The notes beneath the pieces were generated by a model. It worked only from the letters and a program-made list of their open reading frames with translations. It was not told where the DNA came from and did not search any database. The position numbers and the translations under genes were made by a program. From Paraburkholderia ginsengisoli NBRC 100965 (GTDB lineage Bacteria > Pseudomonadota > Gammaproteobacteria > Burkholderiales > Burkholderiaceae), in contig NZ_BBJF01000023.1 in the NCBI RefSeq assembly GCF_000739735.1, forward strand, positions 62,001-126,000: a DNA stretch of 64,000 bases. Reading direction: 5' to 3'. How positions within the stretch are numbered: position 1 is the first letter of the stretch; the number at the start of each line of letters is the position of its first letter. This document shows, piece by piece, positions 1 to 12,860 of the stretch.

Positions 1-98
1 AGGACGACGACGCCGGTTAAGGCCGCAAGAAAGTACGAAGCGGGTCGCGCAGGACCATTAGCGAGCGAGACCTGCCGTCGTCGAAACAGAAGCAGAAA

Positions 99-131
99 CA
101 AAAAGGGCAGCCCGCAATGGACTGCCCTTTT
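99..131. terminator. Bidirectional intrinsic terminator after tatC
   Basis: A 10-bp GC-rich inverted repeat (101-110 against 122-131, 11-base loop) carries an A-run on the left and four T on the right, so it can terminate transcription from either side. It lies about 55 bases beyond the tatC stop codon and would also stop a plus-strand gene entering from the left edge. Confidence 0.75.
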
Positions 132-185
132 GTCTGGTGGCCTGCCGGCTCCGCGCTCCGCCGCGCAAACGCCCGGCGCCTTCAA

Positions 186-968
186 TCAACCCGGCGGCGA
201 ACTCGCGTCCTCGACCACCGCCGGCTGCTTGCCGACAATCAGCCGCGCCGCAATGATCCCCGCCTCGTACAGCACGATCAACGGAATCGCCAGGATCAGT
301 TGCGAGAACACGTCCGGCGGCGTCACCACGGCCGAGATCACGAACGCGCCGACGATCACATACGGCCGGATCTCCTTGAGCTTCTTCAGCGTGACCATGT
401 TCATGCGGACCAGCAGCACGACGACGATCGGTACTTCGAACGTCACGCCGAACGCGATGAACATCGTCAGGACGAAGCTCAGGTAGTTGTCGATATCCGT
501 GGTCATTTCCGCGCCGAGCGGCGCGTTGTAGTGCGCCATCACGCGGAAGATGGTCGGGAACACCACGAAGTACGCGAACGCCATGCCGCACAGAAACAGC
601 GTGTAGCTGCTCGCGACCAGCGGCGCGACCAGCTTCTTCTCGTGCTGATAAAGCCCCGGCGCGACGAATGCCCAGATCTGGTACAGCACGATGGGCAGAG
701 CGATCACGAACGCGACCAGCATCGTCACCTTCATCGGCACGAAGAACGAGCCGGTGACGTCGGTGACGATCATCTTGCCGTCCTTCGGCAGGTTCTGCAT
801 CAGCGGGCGTGCCAGCAGCCGGAAAATGTCCGGCGCCCAATACACGAGCCCGATGAACACCACGATGACAGCAAGGCCCGCGCGGATGATGCGGTCGCGC
901 AGTTCAACGAGGTGTGAAATGAAGGTCTCTTCAGTGCCTTCGTCCTGGGTATGCTGGGGGTCGCTCAC
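186..968 (-). CDS. tatC: Twin-arginine translocase subunit TatC
   Basis: Core receptor of the Tat pathway, which exports folded proteins across the inner membrane. The 260-residue product has the family length, an N-terminal cytoplasmic segment with HLVELRDRI, six predicted membrane segments and the conserved F-x-P-rich loops of TatC. It is the last gene of tatA-tatB-tatC, 34 bases after tatB. Two proteins elsewhere in this window (an MsrP homologue and a phosphatase-like lipoprotein) have twin-arginine signals and are plausible clients. Confidence 0.98.
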   Translation of the reverse strand: MSDPQHTQDEGTEETFISHLVELRDRIIRAGLAVIVVFIGLVYWAPDIFRLLARPLMQNLPKDGKMIVTDVTGSFFVPMKVTMLVAFVIALPIVLYQIWAFVAPGLYQHEKKLVAPLVASSYTLFLCGMAFAYFVVFPTIFRVMAHYNAPLGAEMTTDIDNYLSFVLTMFIAFGVTFEVPIVVVLLVRMNMVTLKKLKEIRPYVIVGAFVISAVVTPPDVFSQLILAIPLIVLYEAGIIAARLIVGKQPAVVEDASSPPG

Positions 969-1002
969 ACCGGCCCTCGGTTAGAGATTGTCGTTGTGGT
1001 CA

Positions 1003-1521
1003 TCAGAAGAACCGCGTCGGGCGACGCAGGGTGGCGGGCGTGTGCCGCGCGACGCGCGCCGCTCCCGACTGCACGCGCGTGCGACGCGTGGTGGCGCGCT
1101 TGTACCACGTGGGCATGGCGGTCTGCTTGACGCGCCAGTTTTTGCGCTTTGGCGCTGCGGCCGGCGTGCTGGTCGGCCACGACGTATTGCCGACGTCTTC
1201 GAGCGCACCGCCGGCAATACTCGGCGACACCGACGTCCCGCTGTTCCACGCGTCGTTCAGTTCGCTTTCGTGCTTGCGCAGATTGTCCTGGACGGACGTT
1301 TCGACATTGCTCGCGGCCGTTTCGAACTCGGTCTTCATGCGCCGCAATTCGTCGAGTTCGATTTCGCGCGTGACTTCCGACTTCACGTCGTTGATATACC
1401 GCTGCGCGCGGCCGAACAGCGCGCCTGCCGTGCGAGCGACGCGCGGCAGGCGCTCGGGTCCGAGGACGACCAGCGCGACGACGCCGATCAGCGCCATCTT
1501 GGTTAGACCGAGGTCCAGCAT
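1003..1521 (-). CDS. tatB: Sec-independent translocase protein TatB
   Basis: Partner of TatC in binding twin-arginine signal peptides. The 172-residue protein has one N-terminal membrane helix ending in the TatB hallmark LGPERLP (residues 20-26), then an amphipathic, charged helical region and a Pro/Arg-rich tail. It sits between tatA (39-base gap) and tatC. The basic C-terminal 50 residues are low complexity and probably poorly conserved. Confidence 0.97.
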   Translation of the reverse strand: MLDLGLTKMALIGVVALVVLGPERLPRVARTAGALFGRAQRYINDVKSEVTREIELDELRRMKTEFETAASNVETSVQDNLRKHESELNDAWNSGTSVSPSIAGGALEDVGNTSWPTSTPAAAPKRKNWRVKQTAMPTWYKRATTRRTRVQSGAARVARHTPATLRRPTRFF

Positions 1522-1560
1522 GAAGTGGGATGTCCGTCAGTAACGCGGGTCAGCCGCGGC

Positions 1561-2420
<860 letters not shown>

Positions 2421-2503
2421 CGTATTCCTGACGCGGTATAACTGGAGCGCGAAACGTGACGCGGCGAGGTTCGAGCCGGGCCCGACGAACGGGCCGACTG
2501 CGC

Positions 2504-2899
2504 TCAGACCCAGCTGCGCGGATTCGCGAGCGGCTTGTTATCGTACAGATACAGCCAGCCCTTGATAATACGGTACAACATCCAGATGCTGACGGCCCAC
2601 AGGACCGGAATGCCGATCACCACCAGCAGCAGCAGGCCGCCGATCGCATAGCCGAGCAGGCACAGCCAGAAAGAACGGATCTGCCACTCGAAGTGGGCTT
2701 CGTACGGCGTGCCCACCACATCGGGCCGCTTCACGTAGTTGATGATGATCGCGATCAGAATCGTCAGGCCGCCCGTCAGCCAGTGGACCGCGTACAGCGC
2801 ATACAGCACGTGGGTGAGCGTGCGCAGGCTGCGTTCGCGCTCCGGCTCCATCGCATTGCGATAGACCGGCGGCGGATAGCTCTCGTGCGATTGTTCCAT
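2504..2899 (-). CDS. Small inner-membrane protein, DUF4870-like
   Basis: A 131-residue protein with three hydrophobic segments (about 42-56, 78-97 and 94-115 by eye) and a short polar N terminus containing two acidic/arginine clusters. The pattern resembles DUF4870/Tic20-like small membrane proteins of betaproteobacteria; its function is unknown. A good ribosome-binding site (GGGAGGA, 7 bases before the ATG) supports this start. It lies 84 bases after hisE and before the HIT gene. Confidence 0.85.
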   Translation of the reverse strand: MEQSHESYPPPVYRNAMEPERERSLRTLTHVLYALYAVHWLTGGLTILIAIIINYVKRPDVVGTPYEAHFEWQIRSFWLCLLGYAIGGLLLLVVIGIPVLWAVSIWMLYRIIKGWLYLYDNKPLANPRSWV

Positions 2900-2983
2900 G
2901 CTTGCGTCCTCCCGAAGATGCGCTCAGTTGCGTTCCGTGCAATGTGGGCGCCGATGCTCGCGACTTCAAGCCGGGCCAGGCGA

Positions 2984-3364
2984 TCAATCGCCGTTCTGCT
3001 CGCGTTCGCGGCTCTTGCGCAGCGCCTTTTCCTCGATGCCCGACAAACCTTCGCGGCGCTCGAGTTCGGCGAGTACATCCGCCGGGCTCAGATCGAAGTG
3101 CGACAGCATCACGAGGCAGTGGAACCACAGGTCCGCGACCTCACCGACCAACGCCTTCGGCGCGCCGCCGTGGCGCGTGTCCTTGGCGGCCAGCACGACT
3201 TCGGTGGCCTCTTCGCCGATCTTCTTGAGCACCGCGTCATCGCCCTTGTGGAACAGGCGCGACACGTAGGAGACGTCCGGATCGCCGCCCTTGCGGCTGT
3301 CGATGATCGCCGCGAGGCGCAGCAGGGTATCGGCGGTGGACGTGGTGTGCGTGGATTGCGTCAT
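2984..3364 (-). CDS. hisE: Phosphoribosyl-ATP pyrophosphatase
   Basis: Second step of histidine synthesis, PR-ATP to PR-AMP. The 126-residue protein has the MazG-like helical signature: [14 protein letters not shown], then a VADLWFH segment carrying the acidic metal ligands. The ATG at 3364 overlaps the hisI stop (ATGA), indicating translational coupling; longer starts would run far inside hisI. hisE and hisI are separate genes here, whereas enterobacteria fuse them. Confidence 0.97.
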   Translation of the reverse strand: MTQSTHTTSTADTLLRLAAIIDSRKGGDPDVSYVSRLFHKGDDAVLKKIGEEATEVVLAAKDTRHGGAPKALVGEVADLWFHCLVMLSHFDLSPADVLAELERREGLSGIEEKALRKSREREQNGD

Positions 3365-3771
3365 TTGTAGATGTGTTCGGGGTCTTTCAGCACGGGATCG
3401 ACGGCGACCCAATCGCCGTCGTCCACCGAGCCTTCGAATTTCTGGAAAAAGCACGAGTGGCGGCCGGTGTGGCACGCGATGCCCGACACCTGCTCCACCT
3501 TCAGCAGCACGACGTCTTCGTCGCAATCGAGCCGCACTTCGTGCACCTGCTGCACGTGGCCGGACTCCTCGCCCTTGAACCACAGGCGCTGGCGCGAACG
3601 CGAGAAGTACACCGCGCGACCCAGTTCGATGGTCTTCGCCAATGCTTCACGGTTCATCCACGCGAACATCAGCACGTCGTTGGTGGACGCTTCCTGCGCG
3701 ATTACGGGCACGAGCCCGTTCGCGTCCCACCTGACCTTGTCGAGCCAATTCACTGCAGAGGGATTCACCAC
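3361..3771 (-). CDS. hisI: Phosphoribosyl-AMP cyclohydrolase
   Basis: Opens the adenine ring of PR-AMP (third histidine step). The 136-residue enzyme has the expected metal ligands: Asp/Cys cluster LDCDED (81-86) and the C100-H101 and C107 motif in ACHTGRHSC. It starts with GTG one base after the hisF stop and overlaps hisE by four bases. Confidence 0.98.
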   Translation of the reverse strand: MVNPSAVNWLDKVRWDANGLVPVIAQEASTNDVLMFAWMNREALAKTIELGRAVYFSRSRQRLWFKGEESGHVQQVHEVRLDCDEDVVLLKVEQVSGIACHTGRHSCFFQKFEGSVDDGDWVAVDPVLKDPEHIYK

Positions 3772-3772
3772 G

Positions 3773-4546
3773 TCACAACCTCACCGAAATGCCTTGATCG
3801 GCCATGAAGCGCTTGGCCTCGCCCACGGTGTGCTCGCCGTAGTGGAAAATGCTCGCGGCCAAGACCGCGTCCGCGTGGCCGTTCTTGATGCCGTCCGCGA
3901 GATGCTGCAGGTTGCCCACGCCGCCCGACGCGATCACCGGAATCGGCACCGCGTCCGATACTGCGCGCGTGAGTGCGAGATCGAAGCCGCTTTTAGTGCC
4001 GTCGCGGTCCATGCTGGTCAGGAGGATTTCGCCGGCGCCGAGTTCGGCCATCTTGCGAGCCCATTCGACCGCTTCGAGACCGGTGGCCTTGCGCCCACCG
4101 TGCGTGAAGACTTCCCAGCGTGGCGTCTCGCCGTCCGCGGACACGCGCTTCGCGTCGATCGCGACGACGATGCACTGCGAGCCGTATTTGTCGGTGGCAT
4201 CTTTCACGAGCTGCGGATTCGCGACCGCTGACGAGTTCATGCTGATCTTGTCCGCGCCCGCGTTCAGCAGACGCCGCACGTCTTCGACGGCGCGCACGCC
4301 GCCGCCGACCGTCAGCGGAATGAAGACCTGCGAGGCGACCGCCTCGATGATCGGCAGGATCAGATCGCGCTGGTCGGAGGTGGCCGTGATGTCGAGGAAG
4401 GTGAGTTCATCGGCGCCCTGATCGTCGTAGCGTCGGGCGATTTCGACCGGGTCGCCCGCATCGCGCAGTTCGACGAAGTTGACGCCCTTGACCACGCGTC
4501 CAGCCGTGACGTCGAGACAGGGGATGATGCGTTTAGCTAGAGCCAT
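3773..4546 (-). CDS. hisF: Imidazole glycerol phosphate synthase cyclase subunit
   Basis: Uses ammonia delivered from HisH to convert PRFAR to IGP and AICAR. It is a 257-residue TIM barrel with the two catalytic aspartates D12 (IIPCLDV) and D131 (VVAIDAK), and phosphate-binding glycine loops. The ATG at 4546 gives [10 protein letters not shown], the standard N terminus; upstream in-frame starts add unrelated sequence. A 223-base stretch before it, up to hisA, holds no gene I can recognise. Confidence 0.98.
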   Translation of the reverse strand: MALAKRIIPCLDVTAGRVVKGVNFVELRDAGDPVEIARRYDDQGADELTFLDITATSDQRDLILPIIEAVASQVFIPLTVGGGVRAVEDVRRLLNAGADKISMNSSAVANPQLVKDATDKYGSQCIVVAIDAKRVSADGETPRWEVFTHGGRKATGLEAVEWARKMAELGAGEILLTSMDRDGTKSGFDLALTRAVSDAVPIPVIASGGVGNLQHLADGIKNGHADAVLAASIFHYGEHTVGEAKRFMADQGISVRL

Positions 4547-4769
4547 GATCTTGCAATTCTGCCAATACCGCTGATGAGGCCGCTTGCCTGAGGCTTGCGG
4601 CACGGTGCCGGCGCGACCAGCCACGCTCGGCTGCGTCACGCCGCGAGTGAAGCGCGGCCGTGCGGCGACGCGTTATCCTGGACGAAGCGCCGCGTCTGCT
4701 GCGAACGTCGCGCGACCGGTCCAGCGCGACGGCGCCGGACCCGACATCCGGTTCCGAAACCGACCGGCT

Positions 4770-5522
4770 TTACGCGTCGTCCGATTCGCGCAGGCGGTCC
4801 GCCAGCGTCTGCGCCGCCGCGAAATCGAGATCGCCCGAGTAGATCGCCCGGCCGCAGATCACGCCTTCGATGCCCTCGTCTTCGACTTCGCACAGCGACT
4901 CGATGTCCGCGAGGTTCGACAGACCGCCGCTCGCGATCACCGGAATCTTCACCGCGCGCGCGAGGCGCACCGTGGCTTCGATGTTGATGCCTTGCAGCAT
5001 CCCGTCGCGGCCGATGTCGGTGTAGATGATCGACTCGCAGCCGTAGTCCTCGAACTTGCGCGCGAGGTCGGCGACTTCGTGGCCGGTCAGCTTGCTCCAG
5101 CCGTCGGTCGCGACCTTGCCGTCTTTCGCATCCAGCCCGACGATGATATGGCCGCCGAACGCCGTGCACGCGTCCTGCAGAAAGCCCGGATTCTTCACCG
5201 CCGCCGTGCCGATGATCACGTACGACAGCCCGTCGTCCAGATAGCGCTCGATCGTGTTCAGGTCGCGGATACCGCCGCCCAGCTGCACGGGAATCTCGCC
5301 GCCCACTTCCTCGATGATCGCCCGGATCGCGTCTTCGTTCTTCGGCTTGCCGGCGAACGCGCCATTCAGGTCGACGAGGTGCAGACGACGGGCGCCACGG
5401 TCGACCCAATGTCGGGCCATCGCCGCCGGTTCCTCGGAAAATATCGTCGCCTGGTCCATATCGCCTTGTTTGAGGCGTACACACTGACCGTCTTTCAGGT
5501 CGATGGCGGGAATCAGCAGCAT
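4770..5522 (-). CDS. hisA: ProFAR isomerase (HisA)
   Basis: Amadori isomerase converting ProFAR to PRFAR. The 250-residue TIM barrel has catalytic D8 (LIPAIDL) and D131 (VGLDAKDG) and the internal half-barrel repeat shared with HisF. It lies between hisH and hisF with gaps of about 210 and 223 bases, unusually loose compared with the coupled hisF-I-E end. Confidence 0.98.
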   Translation of the reverse strand: MLLIPAIDLKDGQCVRLKQGDMDQATIFSEEPAAMARHWVDRGARRLHLVDLNGAFAGKPKNEDAIRAIIEEVGGEIPVQLGGGIRDLNTIERYLDDGLSYVIIGTAAVKNPGFLQDACTAFGGHIIVGLDAKDGKVATDGWSKLTGHEVADLARKFEDYGCESIIYTDIGRDGMLQGINIEATVRLARAVKIPVIASGGLSNLADIESLCEVEDEGIEGVICGRAIYSGDLDFAAAQTLADRLRESDDA

Positions 5523-5733
5523 AGCAATCGGGTGTTGTCTGGGAAGGGGTTGAAGGTCGACGCGAGCGGCTGGTGAGCCAGTCCGCCCAAACGCCGTTTC
5601 GCTAGTTTAGTACAACTCTTTCGGCGCCCTTGCGGAGCGCCCTGTGGAAGCGAAATCGTTGTGTTGCGGTGGCACGCGGCGCCCGCCCCGCTCGCGGCGG
5701 GACGGCGTGCGACGACCGGATGAAAAAAGGCGT

Positions 5734-6375
5734 TCACGGGTTCCAGTGCACGAAGTTGCGATACACGCGCAGCCCCGCGTCGGCGCTCTTTTCCGGGTGA
5801 AATTGGGTGGCGAAGATGTTATCCCGCGCCACCGCCGAGGTAAAGGGCACACCGTACACCGTTTCGCCCGCGGTGTGCGCGGCGTTGTCCGGCTGCACGT
5901 AATAGCTGTGCACGAAATAGAAGAACGCGTTATCGGCGACCCCGTCCCACAACGGATGCGGCTGCGCCTGGCGCACGCGGTTCCAGCCCATTTGCGGCAC
6001 CTTGAAGCGCGACCCGTCGTCCTGGACCTGGCCTTCGAGATCGAAGCGCAGCACCTTGCCGGGCAGCAGGCCTAAACCCGGCGTGTTGCCCTCGGCGCTC
6101 CAGTCGAACAGCATCTGCTCGCCGACGCACACGCCCATCAGCGGCTTGCTGCGCGACGCCTCCATCACCGCTTCCTGCAGGCCGGACTCGCCGAGACTGC
6201 GCATGCAATCGGGCATCGCCCCCTGACCCGGCAGCACCACGCGGTCGGCCGCGCGAATCGCTTCCGGCTGGTCGACGATCGCCACGTCCGCTTCCGGCGC
6301 AGCCTTGCGCAATGCCTGGGCCACCGAGCGCAGGTTGCCCATTCCGTAATCCACAATCGCTATCGAAGTTTTCAT
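5734..6375 (-). CDS. hisH: Imidazole glycerol phosphate synthase glutaminase subunit
   Basis: Class I glutamine amidotransferase that feeds ammonia to HisF. The 213-residue protein has nucleophile C83 (GVCVGEQ), H193 and E195 (FHPEKS), completing the catalytic triad, and the N-terminal [10 protein letters not shown] motif. It follows hisB by 115 bases. Confidence 0.98.
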   Translation of the reverse strand: MKTSIAIVDYGMGNLRSVAQALRKAAPEADVAIVDQPEAIRAADRVVLPGQGAMPDCMRSLGESGLQEAVMEASRSKPLMGVCVGEQMLFDWSAEGNTPGLGLLPGKVLRFDLEGQVQDDGSRFKVPQMGWNRVRQAQPHPLWDGVADNAFFYFVHSYYVQPDNAAHTAGETVYGVPFTSAVARDNIFATQFHPEKSADAGLRVYRNFVHWNP

Positions 6376-6490
6376 TTCAAGTTTGGCGGCAATGCCGCCA
6401 ATCCGACGGTGATGTCCCGCGCCGAACGACGGTTTGCCGACGCCCGGTGCTGGTCAATGAGTCGTCTAAAGTTGAATGGCCTGATTCCGC

Positions 6491-7078
6491 TTAAAGGCTG
6501 CCCTTAGTGGACGGAATCTGCCCGGCCGCGCGTTCGTCCATTTCCGTGGCCATGCGCAATGCCCGGCCGAATGCCTTGAACACCGTTTCCATCTGATGGT
6601 GAGCATTCAGGCCGCGCAGGTTGTCGATGTGCAGCGTGACGCCGGCGTGATTGACGAAGCCGCGGAAAAACTCGATCGACAGATCGACGTCGAACGTGCC
6701 GATGCGCGCACGCGTGAACGGGACATGAAACTCGAGACCCGGACGGCCGGAAAAATCGATCACGACGCGCGACAGCGCTTCGTCGAGCGGCACGTAGGAA
6801 TGGCCGTAACGGCGGATGCCCTTGCGATCGCCGATGGCTTTCGCGACCGCCTGGCCGAGCGTGATGCCGGTGTCTTCGACCGTGTGGTGGTCGTCGATAT
6901 GCAGGTCGCCATGCGCTTCGATCTCGAGGTCGAACAGACCGTGTCGTGCGATCTGGTCGAGCATGTGGTCCAGAAACGGCACGCCGGTGGCCAGCTTCTG
7001 CTGACCGGTGCCGTCCAGATTGATCTTCACACGGATCTGCGTTTCGCTGGTGTTGCGAACGACTTCCGCAAGGCGCAT
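6491..7078 (-). CDS. hisB: Imidazoleglycerol-phosphate dehydratase
   Basis: Monofunctional IGPD of 195 residues, dehydrating IGP to imidazole acetol phosphate. It shows both Mn-binding histidine clusters, including the [13 protein letters not shown] region and the later [13 protein letters not shown] motif. No histidinol-phosphatase domain is fused, unlike enterobacterial HisB, so that step must be encoded elsewhere. Confidence 0.98.
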   Translation of the reverse strand: MRLAEVVRNTSETQIRVKINLDGTGQQKLATGVPFLDHMLDQIARHGLFDLEIEAHGDLHIDDHHTVEDTGITLGQAVAKAIGDRKGIRRYGHSYVPLDEALSRVVIDFSGRPGLEFHVPFTRARIGTFDVDLSIEFFRGFVNHAGVTLHIDNLRGLNAHHQMETVFKAFGRALRMATEMDERAAGQIPSTKGSL

Positions 7079-7141
7079 GGTAATTCCTCGAATCGAGCTA
7101 GAAAGCGATAGTAGTGTGGGGTGGGAAAACGGCAGCGCCGT

Positions 7142-8212
7142 TCAGTGCAGCACGAGCTTCAGTCCGGCGAGCAATTGCGCGTTTTCCTCCGGCGAACCGA
7201 CGGTCAAACGCACGCAATTGGCCAGCAATGGGTGCATTTTACTCACGTTTTTGATCAGAACCCGCGCCGTAAGCAGCGTTTCGAACATCACGGACGCGTC
7301 GGGCACCCGCACCAGCAGGAAGTTGCCCGCGCTCGGGAACACTTCGGCGCCCGGCAACGCGGCCACTGCCTGCGCGAGTTTCGTGCGCTCCTCGCGCAAT
7401 TGCGCGGCCTGCGCGTCGAGCACGTCGACGTGGTCGAGCAGGAAGTCGGCGGCGGCTTGCGTCAGCACGTTGGTGTTGTACGGCGGGCGTACCTTGTCGA
7501 ATTCGGTCAGCCATGCGGGCTTGCCGACCAGGTAGCCGAGACGGATGCCGGCGAGGCCGAGTTTGGACACCGTGCGCATCACGACGACGTTGTCGAACGC
7601 GTCGGCGCGCGGCAGCCAGCTTTGCTGGGCGAACGGCTGATACGCCTCGTCGATCACCACGAGGCTCTTCGTCGCCGCGGCGATGATGCGCTCCATGTCC
7701 GCGTCGTCGAACAGCGTGCCGGTCGGGTTGTTCGGATAGGCGAGGTACACGATGGCAGGTTCGTGCTCGGCGATCGCGGCGAGCATCGCGTCGGTGTCGA
7801 GCGTGAAGTCCGGCTTCAACGGCACGCCGACGAACTTGAGGTTCGCCAGCTTCGCGGACATCTCGTACATCACGAAACCCGGCACCGGCGCGAGCACCTT
7901 CGCGCCCGGCTTCGCGCACGCGACCGACACCATGCTGATGATTTCATCCGAGCCGTTGCCGAGCAGCACGTCGCAGCTGGCCGGCACGCTCATCACGCGC
8001 TTGAGCTTTTCGATCAGCGCGTCCGGGCGCGGCGCCGGATAGCGGTTCAGCGCGACACCGGCAAGATGCTCGCCGAGATGCGCGGCGAGTACCGGCGGCA
8101 GCGGAAATGGGTTTTCCATCGCGTCGAGCTTGATGAAGCCCGTCGCGTCCGGAACCGGATAGCTCGTCATCGCGAGCACGTCGCGGCGGATGATGTCTTG
8201 AGGTGTCGTCAT
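7142..8212 (-). CDS. hisC: Histidinol-phosphate aminotransferase
   Basis: PLP-dependent fold-type I aminotransferase, 356 residues, transferring an amino group from glutamate to imidazole acetol phosphate. It shows the N-N-P-T-G motif (161-165), DEAY at 188-191 and the PLP lysine K217 in VSKLGLAG. The ATG at 8212 ([10 protein letters not shown]) matches the family; a longer open frame overlaps hisD and looks non-coding. It lies 63 bases upstream of hisB. Confidence 0.97.
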   Translation of the reverse strand: MTTPQDIIRRDVLAMTSYPVPDATGFIKLDAMENPFPLPPVLAAHLGEHLAGVALNRYPAPRPDALIEKLKRVMSVPASCDVLLGNGSDEIISMVSVACAKPGAKVLAPVPGFVMYEMSAKLANLKFVGVPLKPDFTLDTDAMLAAIAEHEPAIVYLAYPNNPTGTLFDDADMERIIAAATKSLVVIDEAYQPFAQQSWLPRADAFDNVVVMRTVSKLGLAGIRLGYLVGKPAWLTEFDKVRPPYNTNVLTQAAADFLLDHVDVLDAQAAQLREERTKLAQAVAALPGAEVFPSAGNFLLVRVPDASVMFETLLTARVLIKNVSKMHPLLANCVRLTVGSPEENAQLLAGLKLVLH

Positions 8213-8387
8213 AGCTTTGTGGACCGGCCGTGAGGAAGATGCCGGCCGGGCATTGGCGGCACACGGGCCGCCCTGGTTGGTCTCTAATGTCGTTATGAAC
8301 AGGAAAGTGAACGGGCGCGCGCAATCCGTCGCCGAAGGTTGCGGGCAGCGCCAGCGTCGCTTCTCTATCGGACTCGCCGCGCCGCTC

Positions 8388-9722
8388 CTAGCCGCGATCG
8401 TTGTTGTTCTGCCGCATCCGGTATTCGGCGCTGCGGGCATGAGCCTGCAGGCCTTCGCCGTACGCGAGTTCGGCCGCGATCTCGCCGAGCGTCTGCGCGC
8501 CTTCCGCGCTGACCTCGATCACACTGGAACGCTTGAAGAAATCGTAGACGCCCAGCGGTGACGAGAAGCGTGCGGTACGCGACGTGGGCAGCACGTGATT
8601 CGGTCCCGCGCAGTAGTCGCCCAAGCTCTCGCTGGTGTAGCGGCCGAGGAAGATCGCGCCGGCATGGCGGATCAGTTGGCCCCACTGATGCGGCTCCAGC
8701 GCGGAGATTTCGAGGTGTTCCGGCGCGATGTCGTTGGCGATCGCGCAGGCTTCCGCCATGTCGCGCACCTTGACGAGCGCACCGCGCCCTTCGAGCGACG
8801 CCTGGATCACGTCGCGGCGCGGTATGGTCGGCAGCAGTTCGTTGATGGCATCGTGCACGCGCGCGATGAACGCGTCGTCCGGACACAACAGGATGGATTG
8901 CGCGAGTTCGTCGTGCTCGGCTTGCGAGAACAGGTCCATCGCGACCCACCGCGGGTCGGTGGTGCCGTCGCACAGCACGAGGATTTCCGACGGTCCGGCG
9001 ATCATGTCGATGCCGACCGTGCCAAACACGCGGCGCTTGGCCGACGCGACATACGCGTTGCCAGGACCGCAGATCTTGTCGACCGCGGGCACGCTCTGCG
9101 TGCCGTAGGCCAATGCGGCCACCGCCTGCGCGCCGCCGATCGTGAACACGCGGTCCACGCCGCCCAGCAGCGCGGCCGCCAGCACCAGCGGATTCTTCAC
9201 GCCGTCCGGCGTGGGCACGACCATGACGATTTCGCGCACGCCGGCGACGCGCGCCGGAATCGCGTTCATCAGCACCGACGACGGATACGCCGCCTTGCCG
9301 CCCGGCACGTAGATACCCGCGCGATCGAGCGGCGTGACCTTCTGGCCGAGCACCGTGCCGTCGGCTTCCGTGTACTGCCAGCTATGGCTGCCGCACTCGA
9401 TCTTCTGCTTCTCGTGATAGCCACGCACGCGCGCCGCCGCCGCTTCGAGCGCCGCGCGGCGCTTCGGCTCCAGGCTTTCGAGCGCCGCCTCCAGCTCGGA
9501 CATCGGCAGTTCGAGCGCCGCGACGCTCTTCGCGTCGAGACGGTCGAAGCGGTTCGTGTACTCGAGCACCGCCTCGTCGCCGCGCGCCTTCACGTCGTTC
9601 AGAATCTGCGCGACCGAGCGCTCGATTGCTTCGTCTTCGCTCGCCTCGAACGCGAGCACCGCGTGCAGCGACTTCTGGAAGTCGGGAGCGGTGGAATCGA
9701 GTTTGCGAATCTTGATAGACAT
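8388..9722 (-). CDS. hisD: Histidinol dehydrogenase
   Basis: Zn-dependent enzyme that oxidises L-histidinol to histidine in two NAD-linked steps. The 444-residue protein has the signature regions of the family: IAGPSEILV, the zinc-ligand loop with AEHDELAQ, and ICGPGNAYV. It follows hisG by 61 bases and precedes hisC by 175 bases. Confidence 0.98.
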   Translation of the reverse strand: MSIKIRKLDSTAPDFQKSLHAVLAFEASEDEAIERSVAQILNDVKARGDEAVLEYTNRFDRLDAKSVAALELPMSELEAALESLEPKRRAALEAAAARVRGYHEKQKIECGSHSWQYTEADGTVLGQKVTPLDRAGIYVPGGKAAYPSSVLMNAIPARVAGVREIVMVVPTPDGVKNPLVLAAALLGGVDRVFTIGGAQAVAALAYGTQSVPAVDKICGPGNAYVASAKRRVFGTVGIDMIAGPSEILVLCDGTTDPRWVAMDLFSQAEHDELAQSILLCPDDAFIARVHDAINELLPTIPRRDVIQASLEGRGALVKVRDMAEACAIANDIAPEHLEISALEPHQWGQLIRHAGAIFLGRYTSESLGDYCAGPNHVLPTSRTARFSSPLGVYDFFKRSSVIEVSAEGAQTLGEIAAELAYGEGLQAHARSAEYRMRQNNNDRG

Positions 9723-9783
9723 ACGGGTATCCGTTCCGGTAAGGCTACAGCGTGGTCACACCACACAGTTTTCAGGCTGCCGT

Positions 9784-11840
<2,057 letters not shown>

Positions 11841-12080
11841 TTACGCGTTCTGCCATTCGGCGGGCGTCAGCGTCTTCATGCTGAGCGCGTGGATTTCTTC
11901 GCGCATGCGGTCGCCGAGCGCCGCATACACGAGTTGATGACGCTGGATCAAACGCTTGCCTTCGAAGCTCGGCGACACGATAGTCGCGAAGAAGTGCTGG
12001 CCGTCGCCTTCGACTTCGAGATGCTGGCAGGCGAGCCCAGCCGCAATGTATTGCTTGACCTGTTCAGGTGTCGGCAGCAT
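11841..12080 (-). CDS. BolA/IbaG family protein
   Basis: A 79-residue BolA-like protein with the class I-type core: the conserved histidine in the loop around residues 44-48 (IQRHQLVY) and the segment ALSMKTLTPAEW near the C terminus. IbaG-type BolA proteins partner with monothiol glutaredoxins in Fe-S handling and are often encoded next to murA, as here. It sits 15 bases after the ABC permease. Confidence 0.93.
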   Translation of the reverse strand: MLPTPEQVKQYIAAGLACQHLEVEGDGQHFFATIVSPSFEGKRLIQRHQLVYAALGDRMREEIHALSMKTLTPAEWQNA

Positions 12081-12095
12081 GAGAGAAGCTCCTGA

Positions 12096-12860
12096 TCAGT
12101 GGCGCAGTTTGTAGCCGGTCGCGAGCATGCGCATCGCGACCACCGCCAGCACCACGAAGAAACCGGCGACGATCGCGAGGCTCGCGAGCGGATTGATATC
12201 CGACATCCCGAAGAACCCGTAGCGAAAGCCGTCGATCATGTAGAAAAAAGGATTGAGCCGCGACACTTCGCGCCACACCGGCGGCAGCGTGTGCGTCGAG
12301 TAGAACACGCCCGACAGGAACGTGAGCGGCATGATCAGAAAGTTCTGGAACGCGGCGAGCTGGTCGAACTTCTCGGCCCAGATGCCAGCGATCAAGCCGA
12401 GCGTGCCGAGAATCCCCGCGCCGAAAATCGCGAACGCAATGATGTAGAGCGGCGCGGTGAAGCTGACCGGCACGAACCAGATCGTCACGATGAACACGCC
12501 GAAGCCGACCGCCAATCCGCGCGCGACGGCCGCGAGCACATAGGCCGCGAACATTTCGTAGTGCGACAGCGGCGGCAGCAGCACGAACACGAGATTGCCG
12601 GTGATCTTCGATTGAATCAGCGACGACGAACTGTTCGCGAACGCGTTCTGCAACACGCTCATCATCACGAGGCCCGGAATCAGGAAGCTCGTGTATGCGA
12701 CGCCCGGGTAGACCTCCACGTGATCGCGCAACGCGTGGCCGAAGATGGTCAGATAAAGAAGCGCGGTGATGATCGGCGCGAGCACGGTCTGGAACGACAC
12801 TTTCCAGAACCGCAGCAATTCCTTGTAAAACAGCGTACTGAATCCACTGTAGCCGCTCAT
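12096..12860 (-). CDS. ABC-2 type transporter permease
   Basis: A 254-residue integral membrane protein with about six hydrophobic segments and the ABC-2 family pattern (NodJ/YadH-like); it partners the ATPase encoded immediately upstream. The ATG at 12860 (MSGYSGFSTL) overlaps the ATPase stop by four bases; a longer open frame is the antisense-like shadow of the ATPase gene. The substrate is unknown. The position between mla and murA suggests an envelope-related exporter, which is inference. Confidence 0.93.
   Translation of the reverse strand: MSGYSGFSTLFYKELLRFWKVSFQTVLAPIITALLYLTIFGHALRDHVEVYPGVAYTSFLIPGLVMMSVLQNAFANSSSSLIQSKITGNLVFVLLPPLSHYEMFAAYVLAAVARGLAVGFGVFIVTIWFVPVSFTAPLYIIAFAIFGAGILGTLGLIAGIWAEKFDQLAAFQNFLIMPLTFLSGVFYSTHTLPPVWREVSRLNPFFYMIDGFRYGFFGMSDINPLASLAIVAGFFVVLAVVAMRMLATGYKLRH

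Noticed and set aside
1-20. Possible 3' end of a plus-strand gene (codons ending at TAA 18-20, preceded by acidic codons)
   Set aside because: Only about 20 bases are visible, too little to identify a gene, although the bidirectional terminator at 99-131 would fit one.
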